Shown here: positions 27,281 to 36,979 of the stretch, one piece after another
How positions within the stretch are numbered: position 1 is the stretch's first letter
Layout of the letters: each line of letters starts with the position of its first letter
Assembly: GCA_028289585.1 (NCBI GenBank)
Contig: JANQPI010000026.1
Location: 62,001-126,000 of the forward strand
From: Candidatus Zixiibacteriota bacterium
GTDB lineage: Bacteria; Zixibacteria; MSB-5A5; GN15; FEB-12
Length of the DNA stretch: 64,000 bases
Direction of reading: 5' to 3'
Program-made: the position numbers and the translations under genes
Notes under the pieces: generated by a model
The model's input: only the letters and a program-made list of their open reading frames with translations
Told to the model about the DNA's origin: nothing
Databases searched by the model: none

Positions 27281-27353
27281 CCGGCCCGAGTCGGGTGGAC
27301 GTCGCCCGATAACAGCCCCTGCAGGATCCCCGCCGTTTAGGAGTAACCGCACT

Positions 27354-28724
27354 GTGAAACGGACCAACGCCCCTCAGCTTGTGGCATCGACCTCCGGTGT
27401 CCGCGGCATTGTCGGCAACGGACTCGACCCGATTCTTGTTACTCGTTACGCCGCAGCGTTCGGTACGTATCTCAAGCGGGGACGGATTGTACTCGGACGG
27501 GATAGTCGCACCACAGGACCGATGGTGGCGCGCGCCGCCATCGCCGGTCTAACCGCCGTTGGTATCGATGTTATTGATATCGGCATGGTACCGACTCCCA
27601 CCGTCGAGATTGCCATCAAGGAGCTTGGGGCTCAGGGCGGTATCTGTGTCACCGCGTCGCACAATCCGGCTCCGTGGAACGCCCTGAAGTTCTTCAACGC
27701 CCGCGGAGAATTCGTGACACCCGACCAGTACGCGTCGCTCGACGCCATCTTTCAGAGCGGCGACTTTGCCTGGAAAGATCACCGTCGCGTCGGCACCGTA
27801 ACCGAGCAGCCAGAGTTTGTTGAGCTGCATATCAAGCGGACGCTCCAGCAGAAAGCCGTCGCCAAACGTTACATCACCAAACAGCGCTACAAAGTAGTCA
27901 TCGATGCTATTAACGGGGCCGGGTCGTATGCGCTCCCCGAGCTCTGTCGACGTCTCGGCTGCCGGGTGTGGACGATGAACACCGACGGTGATGGCAACTT
28001 TGTCCATGAGCCCGAACCGATTCCCAAGAATCTCAAGGCGCTCGGAGCGGAGGTACAACGCCGCAAGGCTGATATCGGCCTGGCGTGTGACCCGGATGCC
28101 GATCGGTTGGTCCTCGTTGATGAGACCGGCACGGTCATCTCCGAGGAACTGACGCTGACGATCGCTGTGATGGAAATCCTTCGCCAGCAGCGCGGTCCGG
28201 TGGTCATCAACCTGTCCACGTCGCGAGTCACAGCCGATGTGGCGAAAGCACACGGCAGTCGCGTTCATTACGCCAAGGTTGGTGAAGCGAATGTTGTCGC
28301 GATGATGAACAAGGTGAAGGCGGTAATCGGCGGCGAGGGGAACGGCGGAGTCATCTATCCCCAGTTCCATGCCGGACGCGATGCCCTCATAGGTGCCGGA
28401 TTGGTGCTTTCGGCGCTGGCGATGTCCGGTCGATCCTTGTCGGAGATTGTCGCTGGATTCCCAGTCTATCATGCGGTCAAGACCAAGGCCCCGCTCCCAG
28501 CAGATTTCGAGCGCCGCCTCGTCCAATTTGAGCGAGAAGCCGATCAACGGCTGGGCGAGTTCTCCCTTGACCGACGGGACGGTCTCCGTTTTGATTTTAG
28601 TGATGGTTGGCTCCAACTGAGGAAATCGAACACGGAACCGATCTATAGATTGATCATAGAAACCAACCAGCGGGCGCGAACCCGCGATTTGCTTGCGGCG
28701 ACGCGAGCCTTTTTTGACGCGTAA
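27354..28724 (+). CDS. glmM: Phosphoglucosamine mutase, phosphohexomutase superfamily
   Basis: About 456 residues from the GTG at 27354; a longer in-frame start would begin inside the promoter. The phosphoserine is Ser102 in CVTASHNPAPWNALKF. The metal loop is DPDADR (246-251), the sugar-binding loop GEGNGGVI (327-334), and the phosphate-binding C-terminus RKSNTEPIYRLI. Bacterial GlmM normally has SGTEP and a DGDADR loop. The SNTEP form here is closer to archaeal-type GlmM and phosphomannomutases. The call as GlmM rests mainly on glmS 15 bases downstream. It would convert glucosamine-6-phosphate to glucosamine-1-phosphate for peptidoglycan and lipopolysaccharide. Confidence 0.82.
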   Translation: MKRTNAPQLVASTSGVRGIVGNGLDPILVTRYAAAFGTYLKRGRIVLGRDSRTTGPMVARAAIAGLTAVGIDVIDIGMVPTPTVEIAIKELGAQGGICVTASHNPAPWNALKFFNARGEFVTPDQYASLDAIFQSGDFAWKDHRRVGTVTEQPEFVELHIKRTLQQKAVAKRYITKQRYKVVIDAINGAGSYALPELCRRLGCRVWTMNTDGDGNFVHEPEPIPKNLKALGAEVQRRKADIGLACDPDADRLVLVDETGTVISEELTLTIAVMEILRQQRGPVVINLSTSRVTADVAKAHGSRVHYAKVGEANVVAMMNKVKAVIGGEGNGGVIYPQFHAGRDALIGAGLVLSALAMSGRSLSEIVAGFPVYHAVKTKAPLPADFERRLVQFEREADQRLGEFSLDRRDGLRFDFSDGWLQLRKSNTEPIYRLIIETNQRARTRDLLAATRAFFDA

Positions 28725-28739
28725 ACGAAGGATCACCCC

Positions 28740-30569
28740 ATGTGCGGTATCGTTGGCTATGTCGGCTCACGGAAAGCCCTTCCGATTCTCATCAACGGTC
28801 TCAAACGCCTCGAATACCGTGGCTATGATTCGGCGGGACTGGCGCTCCTTCAGGACGATGGCCTCCTGATCTCGAAGTCGGTCGGGAAGATCAAACATCT
28901 CGAAGATGCTCTGGGTGATCGCTCAAACTCTCAGGCCAGCCACGGCATTGCCCATACCCGCTGGGCTACACACGGTGAACCGAACTACGTTAATGCCCAT
29001 CCGCATACCGATAACAATTGCGAGATTGCCCTCGTTCACAACGGTATCATCGAGAACTATCGGACCCTGCGCGAGTATCTGGTGCGCCAGGGCTATATCA
29101 TCAAGACCGATACCGATACTGAAATTCTCGCCCACCTGATTCACTTCAGCTATCAGGGGGATCTCGTCGAGGCCGTGCGTGGTGCGTTAACACAGGTTGA
29201 GGGGGCATACGGCATTGCGGTTGTTTCGTCATTACATCCCGACCTGATTGTCGCCGCCCGTAAAGGCTCACCGCTCGTGATCGGTCAAGGAGTCGACGAG
29301 AACTTCGTGGCATCTGATGTCTCCGCTATGCTCGAGCACACCAATCGAGTCGTCTATCTCGATGACGACGAAATCGCGGCGGTAACACCGAACACCTTTG
29401 AGATTACCCACATCGATCGTACGCGTCGCGATCCGCAGGTCGAAGAAATCTCCTGGACGCTCGATATGATCGAGAAAGAGGGTTTCGACCACTTCATGCT
29501 CAAAGAGATCCACGAACAGCCGACGACGATCCGCAATGCGATTCGCGGGCGTCTCAACTTTGAAGAGGGGATAGCGCGGCTCAATGGACTCAACCTCCAG
29601 TACGACGAACTGCGGACAATCAGCCGTATCATCATTACCGCCTGTGGTACCTCGTGGCACTCAGCGCTTATTGGCAAATACCTGATCGAGGAGATTGCTC
29701 GAGTACCGGTCGAAGTCGAGTATGCGTCTGAATTCCGCTACCGCTCGCCGATCGTTGACAGTCAGACAGTCCTGTTCGCTATCTCTCAGTCGGGGGAGAC
29801 GGCCGATACACTCGCGGCGATGCGTGAAGCGAAGAAGCACGGCGCTACCGTTCTCGGCATCGTCAACGCCGTTGGCTCAACGATCGCCCGGGAATCGCAC
29901 GGGGGCGTGTACATTCACGCCGGTCCGGAAATCGGCGTTGCCTCAACGAAAGCGTTTACCTCGCAGGTGATGGTCCTCACCTTGATCGCCAATTTGCTCG
30001 GTCGCATGCGTAACTGGTCGGTCGCCCAGGGCCGGGAGATGATCGAAGCGGTCGAAGCGATTCCAGCGCAGATTGAATCGATCCTGGCGAACGAGGACGC
30101 GATTAAGGCGATTGCCGATGCCTACCATCAGGCTACCAATTTCCTCTATCTCGGCCGTGGTATCAACTTCCCGGTAGCTCTTGAGGGAGCGCTCAAGCTC
30201 AAGGAAATCTCCTATATCCATGCTGAGGGGTATCCTGCTGCCGAGATGAAACACGGGCCGATCGCGCTCATTGATGAAAATATGCCTGTTGTGGTGATTG
30301 CGCTGAAAGATCCTGTCTACGACAAGGTAATGTCAAACATCGCTGAGGTTCGGGCGCGCAATGGTCGAGTGATTGCGATCGCAACCGAGGGGGATACCGA
30401 GATTGCCGATCGCGTCAACGAGGTGATCTATATCCCGCACACCCACCGACTCCTGACACCATGTCTCGCGGTAATTCCTCTCCAACTGCTGTCGTATCAC
30501 ATTGCCGTGATGCGTGATTGTTCGGTGGATCAGCCGCGGAATCTGGCAAAGTCGGTAACGGTCGAGTAG
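28740..30569 (+). CDS. glmS: Glutamine-fructose-6-phosphate aminotransferase
   Basis: About 609 residues, full length. The N-terminal nucleophile is Cys2 (MCGIVGYVGSRKALP), with the glutaminase blocks RGYDSAG, HTRWATHG and HPHTDN. Two SIS sugar-isomerase domains follow (from about 285 and 455), with ITACGTSWHSAL, SQSGETADT and EGYPAAEMKHGPIALID. The C-terminus NLAKSVTVE is the conserved lid. It makes glucosamine-6-phosphate, the substrate of the upstream mutase. AAGGA sits about 8 bases ahead of the ATG. Confidence 0.98.
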   Translation: MCGIVGYVGSRKALPILINGLKRLEYRGYDSAGLALLQDDGLLISKSVGKIKHLEDALGDRSNSQASHGIAHTRWATHGEPNYVNAHPHTDNNCEIALVHNGIIENYRTLREYLVRQGYIIKTDTDTEILAHLIHFSYQGDLVEAVRGALTQVEGAYGIAVVSSLHPDLIVAARKGSPLVIGQGVDENFVASDVSAMLEHTNRVVYLDDDEIAAVTPNTFEITHIDRTRRDPQVEEISWTLDMIEKEGFDHFMLKEIHEQPTTIRNAIRGRLNFEEGIARLNGLNLQYDELRTISRIIITACGTSWHSALIGKYLIEEIARVPVEVEYASEFRYRSPIVDSQTVLFAISQSGETADTLAAMREAKKHGATVLGIVNAVGSTIARESHGGVYIHAGPEIGVASTKAFTSQVMVLTLIANLLGRMRNWSVAQGREMIEAVEAIPAQIESILANEDAIKAIADAYHQATNFLYLGRGINFPVALEGALKLKEISYIHAEGYPAAEMKHGPIALIDENMPVVVIALKDPVYDKVMSNIAEVRARNGRVIAIATEGDTEIADRVNEVIYIPHTHRLLTPCLAVIPLQLLSYHIAVMRDCSVDQPRNLAKSVTVE

Positions 30570-30576
30570 CGGTCGT

Positions 30577-31014
30577 CTACGTCGCCTGATCATCAAAGAG
30601 ATTCGTGTCGGCGGGGGCGAGCGAATCGACCGCCATCAGAATAATCCGCCATGGTGTATCTTCAACTCGATCGGTGTCCGGCGCCACGTGCACGAGCATC
30701 TGACCTTCAAACGCTACTCGCACAGGGGAGCGCCAGTTGGTGACCTCGCACGGTCCACCAACCGCAATGCGCATCGGCCAAACGTTGAGAGAATCATCCC
30801 AGGGAAGCCGCTCAACGAGACGAATATTATTGGGCCGACCCTTCTTCGGATCGTTGATGATCTCACCTAAGACCAGCCACTCCGGAACGGTATCCCAAAG
30901 AGCGATCTGAAGTTCTTCGACAATCTCCTCGTAGGTCGGCTCGGCCGGTGTGCTGCTGCATGCAGCCCAGAGGAGAACGACGAGTGGTAGCAGTGTAGTC
31001 AGTCGGTAAAGCAT
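30577..31014 (-). CDS. Putative lipoprotein of unknown function
   Basis: About 145 residues from the ATG at 31014, which starts directly at a lipoprotein signal (MLYRLTTLLPLVVLLWAACSS). The lipobox is Trp-Ala-Ala-Cys. The mature part is acidic with no motif I can name. It is convergent with glmS and divergent from the CaCA exchanger. No ribosome site stronger than GAGA is seen, so the start is judged from the signal peptide alone. Confidence 0.65.
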   Translation of the reverse strand: MLYRLTTLLPLVVLLWAACSSTPAEPTYEEIVEELQIALWDTVPEWLVLGEIINDPKKGRPNNIRLVERLPWDDSLNVWPMRIAVGGPCEVTNWRSPVRVAFEGQMLVHVAPDTDRVEDTPWRIILMAVDSLAPADTNLFDDQAT

Positions 31015-31118
31015 AGCGATTCTCGGCCGGCGACGATGCTGACCCACTGTTAGAAAAGTGTGAGCCGCGATCCGTTCTCGCTTGTTTTTGCAATCAGGCG
31101 CGACGATCATCGCCCCCG

Positions 31119-32345
31119 ATGTCAGATTCGTCGACCGAGTCGCAATTCAATCTCGCCAGTCCCCAGCTCATTGCTGCTCACGTCATGGCAGCCATTGGCG
31201 CCTTTGCCGTGATTATCTGGCTAGCCCCGGCGAGTCCCTGGGTCTACCTCTGGCAGATCGTTCTGCTTGTCGCCGTTATCTATCTTATTTCGATTGGCGC
31301 CGACTGGTTTGTCGATGCCGCCAGCCGACTTGCCGAGGCTCTCGGTGTTTCCCACTTGGTCATCGGTCTCACCGTTGTTGCTTTCGGTACGTCGGCTCCC
31401 GAAGTCGCCGCGTCGGTGGCTGCTGGTATTGGTGGCAACGGTGATATCACCATCGCTAACGTTATTGGATCGAATATTTTCAATCTCTGTTTCATCCTCG
31501 GCGGTGTCGCAGCGATTGTCAAAGGTGGGATCTCGATCGACCGACCGTTGGTCGTACGGGATGGTCCGGTCATGCTCGTTGGCACCGTGCTGCTCTTCGC
31601 CGCGATCGGTGGCTCACTGATCACGTTTCAGGCGGTCGCTCCCGAGAGTTGGTTAGGATCAATCGGTCTCCTTGACCTAACTCTGCAGCGTTGGGAAGGT
31701 GCCGTCCTGTTGCTTGTCCTGTTCACCTATCTGGGATGGGTCTATCGTCAGTCTCGCAATCTCCCTCCGGAACAACTGGTTGAGGAGCTTGGAATCGATG
31801 CCGACGAAGATACCCCGTCGCAGTCAGTCGCGATCGCACCGCAGATCGTGCCGTTGCTGGTCGGTCTGGTCATGGTCGCGGGGGGCTGTCAGGTTTTGGT
31901 CGGAACGGTTGCTGCCGATCCATCCGGAGGCCTGCCTGCCGGTTACGGTGCGGTCTGGTTTGCCAATATCATGGGCATTCCCGATTACGTTGTGGGCGTG
32001 ACGATTGTCGCTGCCGGAACCTCGGCGCCCGAGGCGGTCGTGTCGCTCTTTGCAGCCGTCAAGGGCGCTCATGGGATTTCGACAGGCAATCTCCTCGGTT
32101 CGGTGATTTTCAATGTTCTTGCGGTTACGGGTGTTGTCGGACTACTCATCCAGCCCCCGATTGGCGACACCGTGGTCGTCAACGCTCAGGTCATCGGCAG
32201 CTTTGTTGCCGTTACGGCGATTATCGTGACGGCGGTGATCTTCATGCGAACAGGGTGGCGGATTCGGCGCTGGGAGGGGGTTGTTCTGCTTGCGCTGGGC
32301 CTGGCCCAGTGGCTCTTTGACTTCTCCACGCGCGGTGTGATTTAG
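31119..32345 (+). CDS. CaCA family calcium/sodium exchanger (YrbG-like)
   Basis: About 408 residues, roughly 11 membrane helices. The two alpha repeats that form the ion path are both intact: GLTVVAFGTSAPEVAASV with GSNIFNLC, and GVTIVAAGTSAPEAVVSL with GSVIFNVL. The two Glu of the GTSAPE motifs are the calcium ligands in the family. A hydrophilic loop (LPPEQLVEELGIDADEDTP) separates the halves. There is an extra N-terminal helix compared with short members. It stands directly before the Mrp operon, on the same strand, with a gap of about 70 bases. Confidence 0.92.
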   Translation: MSDSSTESQFNLASPQLIAAHVMAAIGAFAVIIWLAPASPWVYLWQIVLLVAVIYLISIGADWFVDAASRLAEALGVSHLVIGLTVVAFGTSAPEVAASVAAGIGGNGDITIANVIGSNIFNLCFILGGVAAIVKGGISIDRPLVVRDGPVMLVGTVLLFAAIGGSLITFQAVAPESWLGSIGLLDLTLQRWEGAVLLLVLFTYLGWVYRQSRNLPPEQLVEELGIDADEDTPSQSVAIAPQIVPLLVGLVMVAGGCQVLVGTVAADPSGGLPAGYGAVWFANIMGIPDYVVGVTIVAAGTSAPEAVVSLFAAVKGAHGISTGNLLGSVIFNVLAVTGVVGLLIQPPIGDTVVVNAQVIGSFVAVTAIIVTAVIFMRTGWRIRRWEGVVLLALGLAQWLFDFSTRGVI

Positions 32346-32417
32346 GGCGGCGGGGAATCGGACGACTCGCTACCGATTTCGCTTCACCCTGCTTTATCCG
32401 AGCCTACATTGTCGCCC

Positions 32418-34724
32418 ATGTCGTTGTTCTGGATCGCATTAGGCGCCCTGGCAACCGCTCTTGTCGCCCCGTGGGTGCGACGGTTCGCCGGGGGTGCCGC
32501 CGGCTGGCTGCTTGCTATTGTCCCAGTCAGCTTTGTCGTCGGGCTGTTCGGCCACCTGCCGGTGGTCTCGACGGGGGAAACGGTTCGACACGCCATCGCC
32601 TGGATTCCCACGTTCGGTCTTACCCTCGGTTTTACCCTCGACGGTCTCGGGTTGCTCTTCGCCCTTATCATCAGTGGTATCGGAGCGATCATCGCGATCT
32701 ACGCCGGTGCTTATCTGCGGAACGATCCTAACAGCGGACGATTCTATACCTGGCTCTTCTTTTTCATGGGGGCCATGCTCGGTCTGGTCCTGAGCGACAA
32801 TCTGCTGACGCTCTTCGTTTTCTGGGAACTGACCTCGATCAGCTCGTTCCTGCTGATTGGCTACAAGCATGAGTACACCGAATCACGAAAGGCAGCGCTT
32901 CAGGCCCTTCTCGTTACCGCTGGCGGTGGTTTGGCGATGCTCGCTGGCTTTGTCCTCCTCGGTCAGATTGCCGGTACCTATGAAATCGCCGGTCTTCTTG
33001 AGCACGCCGCGGCGATTGCCGGACACCCGCTTTATCTGCCAACGACGATTCTGATTCTGATTGGGGCGTTCACCAAATCAGCGCAGTTTCCGTTTCACTT
33101 CTGGCTACCGAATGCCATGGCTGCTCCGACACCAGTCTCAGCGTATCTCCATTCGGCGACGATGGTGAAGGCCGGTGTATTTCTGATCGCCAAAATGACA
33201 CCGATCCTTGGAGGAACGAGCGAGTGGCAGGCGATTGTCGTTCCGGTCGGGGCCGTGACGATGCTCCTCGGTGCGATCATGGCGTTACCACAGACCGACC
33301 TGAAGCGGATCCTTGCCTATACGACCGTCTCCGCTCTCGGGACACTGACGATGATGCTCGGGGTCGGCACCGAGTACGCGATCAAAGCCGCCTTGGTCTT
33401 CCTGCTCGTCCACGCGCTCTACAAAGGGGCTCTCTTTCTCGTGGCGGGGTCGATCGACATTAACTCTGGAACGCGTGATATCAACCGGCTGGGGAAACTT
33501 GCCCGTCTGATGCCGATTACAGCGGTTGCCGCGGTATTGTCATCGTTGTCGATGGCGGGCATTCCACCGCTCTTTGGATTCATCGGCAAGGAACTTCTGT
33601 ACGAAGCATCGTTGACATCGGGTGGTTCACTGCTCTGGCTTGTCATGGGTGTTGCCACCAACGCGATCATGGTCTGGCTGGCTGTTGTTCTCGGATGGAA
33701 ACTCTGGTTCGGTCGCGCGGATGTGAACGCCGCTGAACCGTCGACCGAAGGAACGCTCGGTCTATGGGGTGGACCGGTATTACTGGCGATGCTCGGACTA
33801 ACGCTCGGGTTGGTGCCGGGGCTGCTTTCGGACAGCCTTATCGGACCGGCAGCGACCGCCGTGCTTGGTACGCCGCAGTCAGTCAAGCTGGCGATCTGGC
33901 ATGGTGTCAACACAGCGCTGTTGCTGTCGATTGCGACGATCGCTCTGGGTGTGCTCGGGTATGCCGCTCGTGGCTTTGTTGATCGTCCGACAGCCGTCTT
34001 CCGTCGGCTCCTCGCCATTGGTCCCGAATCGATTTGGGAACGGGGATTTGCCGGTCTGCTTACTTTTGGAAAAGCGCAGGCGCGATTCTGGCAGAACGGT
34101 TACCTGCGTTACTATTTGATCACGATTTTGCTCACCGCCACCGCTCTCATCATTTGGACATTTGTGCGCGATGGTGGCGCGCCGATTACCTGGGATATCT
34201 CGACCGCCCCGTTCTACGCGATCGCCGTTGGGGTGGTCGTTCTCGTTGCGGCTGGATTCGCTGTGTTTGCTAACACGCGACTCGCCGCGGTTGCCGCCGT
34301 TGGCGTGGTCGGGTATGGTGTCGCGCTCTACTATGTGCTCTTTTCGGCGCCCGATCTCGCGATCACGCAGATTCTGATTGAAACCCTCACGGTCATTCTG
34401 ATCGTGCTGGTTGTCTATCGACTCCCGCGATTCAGAACGAAAGCCTCACTTACGGTCCGCTGGCGGGATGGTCTCATCGCGCTGGTCGCGGGAGGTACAA
34501 TGACCGCCCTCGTTCTCCAGGCCCGAGCCGTGCAGCTTCAGCCGACGATCTCATCGTTCTTTGGGGAGAGCGCCTGGACCGAAGCGTTTGGTCGAAATGT
34601 GGTTAACGTTATCCTCGTTGACTTCCGAGCGCTCGACACGTTTGGCGAGATCGTCGTTCTGGCGGTCGCTGCTCTCGGGGTCGTCGCCCTGCTTCGCTTT
34701 GCCAGCGCGGAGCCGAGCCCATGA
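32418..34724 (+). CDS. mrpA: Mrp Na+/H+ antiporter subunit A
   Basis: About 768 residues. The N-terminal two thirds is a NuoL-like antiporter module with the conserved Glu137 (LFVFWELTSISSFLLIG) and the proton-path Lys in LIGAFTKSAQFPFHFWLP. The C-terminal part holds the extra MbhD/MbhE-type helices and ends in VNVILVDFRALDTFGEIVVLAVAALG, typical of full-length MrpA. I start at the ATG 32418; an in-frame TTG is 9 bases earlier and neither has a good ribosome site. First gene of a complete seven-gene Mrp complex. Its stop overlaps mrpB. Confidence 0.95.
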   Translation: MSLFWIALGALATALVAPWVRRFAGGAAGWLLAIVPVSFVVGLFGHLPVVSTGETVRHAIAWIPTFGLTLGFTLDGLGLLFALIISGIGAIIAIYAGAYLRNDPNSGRFYTWLFFFMGAMLGLVLSDNLLTLFVFWELTSISSFLLIGYKHEYTESRKAALQALLVTAGGGLAMLAGFVLLGQIAGTYEIAGLLEHAAAIAGHPLYLPTTILILIGAFTKSAQFPFHFWLPNAMAAPTPVSAYLHSATMVKAGVFLIAKMTPILGGTSEWQAIVVPVGAVTMLLGAIMALPQTDLKRILAYTTVSALGTLTMMLGVGTEYAIKAALVFLLVHALYKGALFLVAGSIDINSGTRDINRLGKLARLMPITAVAAVLSSLSMAGIPPLFGFIGKELLYEASLTSGGSLLWLVMGVATNAIMVWLAVVLGWKLWFGRADVNAAEPSTEGTLGLWGGPVLLAMLGLTLGLVPGLLSDSLIGPAATAVLGTPQSVKLAIWHGVNTALLLSIATIALGVLGYAARGFVDRPTAVFRRLLAIGPESIWERGFAGLLTFGKAQARFWQNGYLRYYLITILLTATALIIWTFVRDGGAPITWDISTAPFYAIAVGVVVLVAAGFAVFANTRLAAVAAVGVVGYGVALYYVLFSAPDLAITQILIETLTVILIVLVVYRLPRFRTKASLTVRWRDGLIALVAGGTMTALVLQARAVQLQPTISSFFGESAWTEAFGRNVVNVILVDFRALDTFGEIVVLAVAALGVVALLRFASAEPSP

Positions 34725-35140
34725 TGGATTCGGTGATCTTGCGTGTTGCCGCGCGATGGCTGTCGCCCATTCTGCTCATCTTGGCCCTGGTGGTTCTCTA
34801 TCGCGGCCACAACCAGCCGGGGGGCGGATTTATCGGAGGTCTCATGGCCGCTGGCGGGTTAGTGCTGTATTCGATCGCCTTTGGGACCTACGCCGCCCGT
34901 AAGTATCTCCGGATCGATCCGCAAACGTTGCTGGTCATCGGCCTGCTGCTCGCGTTCTCGTCGGCGTTGCCGGCACTCATTGTCGGAGAACCATTGATGA
35001 CCGGACTCTGGCACAAGCCCACCATACCGGTCCTCGGTACGCTTCCTCTTGGTACACCCCTCCTGTTTGATATTGGCGTCTTTCTGACGGTGATTTCGAT
35101 CTCGCTTTTGATTATCTGGTCGCTGCAGGAGGACGACTGA
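34721..35140 (+). CDS. mrpB: Mrp Na+/H+ antiporter subunit B
   Basis: About 139 residues, four membrane helices. The first loop carries LYRGHNQPGGGFIGGLMAA, the MnhB signature. It is essential for assembly of the antiporter with MrpA. Its ATG overlaps the mrpA stop and its own stop overlaps the mrpC start, so the three proteins are probably made in a coupled way. Confidence 0.95.
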   Translation: MMDSVILRVAARWLSPILLILALVVLYRGHNQPGGGFIGGLMAAGGLVLYSIAFGTYAARKYLRIDPQTLLVIGLLLAFSSALPALIVGEPLMTGLWHKPTIPVLGTLPLGTPLLFDIGVFLTVISISLLIIWSLQEDD

Positions 35141-35487
35141 TGGAAGTCGTTCTCGCCATTGTCGCCGGCGGACTGTTTGCCGGTGGATTCTATTGCCTGA
35201 TGCGACGGTCAATCGTACGGCTCGTGATCGGTGTCTTGCTGATGAGTCAGGCGGTGAACCTGCTCATTCTCACCTCGGCCGGATTGACTCCCGGGCAGCC
35301 CCCGTTAATCGGTCCGACGATGACGGTCCTCCCCACCGAGGCGGCCGACCCGTTGCCACAGGCCCTGATCTTAACCGCCATCGTGATTGCCTTTGGTGTT
35401 ACCGCATTCCTGCTCGTCCTCGTTCGCAAGGCGTATCAGCGAATTCAGGACGATGACTTTGACGCCTTTATCTCGACGGAAGACTAG
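35140..35487 (+). CDS. mrpC: Mrp Na+/H+ antiporter subunit C
   Basis: About 115 residues, three membrane helices, homologous to NuoK. The third helix holds DPLPQALILTAIVIAFGVTAFLL, where Pro-Gln-Ala-Leu-x-Leu-Thr-Ala-Ile is the family signature. The start overlaps the mrpB stop as TGATG. The following mrpD starts 6 bases after the stop. Confidence 0.95.
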   Translation: MEVVLAIVAGGLFAGGFYCLMRRSIVRLVIGVLLMSQAVNLLILTSAGLTPGQPPLIGPTMTVLPTEAADPLPQALILTAIVIAFGVTAFLLVLVRKAYQRIQDDDFDAFISTED

Positions 35488-35493
35488 CCTGTG

Positions 35494-36978
35494 ATGTCAC
35501 CGATGCTCTGGCCCATTGTCATTCCGTTTATCGCCGCGCTTGCGGCGCTTGCCGGCTATCGGTCACTCCGTTGGCAACGGCTGATGCTCATTGTGGGGAC
35601 GGGCGCGGCTCTGACTATGTCGATTCAATTGCTGCTGTCAGTCATCGATATCGGACCACTGGCCGTCCAGCTCGGTGACTGGCGAGCCCCGTTTGGGATT
35701 ACTCTCGTCGCCGATCGCCTCAGCGCGATCATGGTTGTTCTCACGCATCTGATGGGGCTGGCGGTCGGTATCTACTCTCTCGGTGGTATTGACAACGATC
35801 GACTGCGATTTTTCTACGTCCCGATCTATCTGGTGCTACTGATGGGGGTATCCGGCGCGTTCCTGACCGGCGATCTCTTCAACCTGTATGTTTGGTTTGA
35901 AGTGATGTTGATCGCGTCGTTCGTCCTGCTGGCGCTGGGAGGAACCAAGGCACAGCTGGAGGGGGCGGTGAAGTATGTCGCGATCAACCTGCTTTCGTCG
36001 ATCTTCTTCCTTGCTGGCATTGGAATTCTCTACGGTAAAGCTGGCACACTGAATATGGCCGACCTGGCCGTTATTATCGCCGCCAATCCGGATGCGATCG
36101 TCACAACCTCAACCGCTATGCTCTTTCTGGTCGCGTTTGGTGTCAAAGCGGCACTCTTTCCGCTCTTCTTCTGGCTACCGGCGTCGTACCATACACCGCC
36201 ACCGGCAATCTCTGCACTGTTTGCGGGATTGCTCACCAAAGTTGGTGTGTATGCACTGATTCGTGTCTTCAGTCTGATTTTTGTGTCAGCGATTCCGTTT
36301 ACGCACACAGTCATCCTGATTATCTCTGGGGTAACCATGGTCGTTGGCGTCCTCGGTGCCGCGGTACAGACGGATATGCGTAAGATTCTCTCCTGGCACA
36401 TCATTTCGCAGATTGGGTACATGACGATGGGCTTAGGTCTCTTCTCGCCACTCGCCCTTGCCGGGTCGATCTTCTATCTGATGCACCACATTGTGGTCAA
36501 AACGAATCTCTTCCTCGTCGCCGGTGTTGTGCGGCAACGGACCGGAACGGAAGACCTCGCTCAGCTCGGTGGCTATTACAAATCGCTTCCATGGCTGGCG
36601 ATCCTGTTCATGATCCCTGCTATGTCTCTCGGTGGCATTCCACCGCTCTCTGGATTTTTTGCCAAACTCGCGCTCGTCCAGGCGGGACTTGACCTGACGT
36701 CGTGGGCGATTGTCGCAACTGCTCTCGCCGTGTCACTGATGACCATCTTTTCTATGATCAAAATCTGGGGAGAGGTCTTCTGGAAAGCATCACCCGCCAC
36801 TGATCGTACCGATCGACGTACTCCAGTCTCTATGATTCTGCCGATCGTTGGGCTGGCTGTCGTTACGATCATCATCGGCCTCTATGCGGAACCGTTTGCG
36901 GCCCTGGCATCAGAAGCGGCCAACGACCTTATCGATCCATCAGCATACATCGCAGCCGTACTGGCGGGGGGGAACTAG
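35494..36978 (+). CDS. mrpD: Mrp Na+/H+ antiporter subunit D
   Basis: About 494 residues, 14 helices, homologous to NuoM/N. The conserved Glu136 lies in NLYVWFEVMLIASF. The channel Lys residues are in GVKAALFPLFFWLP and LLTKVGVYALIR, and later HHIVVKTNLFLVAG. With MrpA it forms the ion-translocating pair. The ATG at 35494 is preferred to a GTG three bases before. Confidence 0.95.
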   Translation: MSPMLWPIVIPFIAALAALAGYRSLRWQRLMLIVGTGAALTMSIQLLLSVIDIGPLAVQLGDWRAPFGITLVADRLSAIMVVLTHLMGLAVGIYSLGGIDNDRLRFFYVPIYLVLLMGVSGAFLTGDLFNLYVWFEVMLIASFVLLALGGTKAQLEGAVKYVAINLLSSIFFLAGIGILYGKAGTLNMADLAVIIAANPDAIVTTSTAMLFLVAFGVKAALFPLFFWLPASYHTPPPAISALFAGLLTKVGVYALIRVFSLIFVSAIPFTHTVILIISGVTMVVGVLGAAVQTDMRKILSWHIISQIGYMTMGLGLFSPLALAGSIFYLMHHIVVKTNLFLVAGVVRQRTGTEDLAQLGGYYKSLPWLAILFMIPAMSLGGIPPLSGFFAKLALVQAGLDLTSWAIVATALAVSLMTIFSMIKIWGEVFWKASPATDRTDRRTPVSMILPIVGLAVVTIIIGLYAEPFAALASEAANDLIDPSAYIAAVLAGGN

Positions 36979-36979
36979 G

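Noticed and set aside
27549-28736. 395-codon open frame on the minus strand across glmM
   Set aside because: Antisense to a clear phosphohexomutase; the translation shows no family motif and the start has no ribosome site.
28700-28740. glmS ribozyme/riboswitch
   Set aside because: Only 15 bases lie between glmM and glmS, and the leader of the operon shows no glmS-ribozyme fold.
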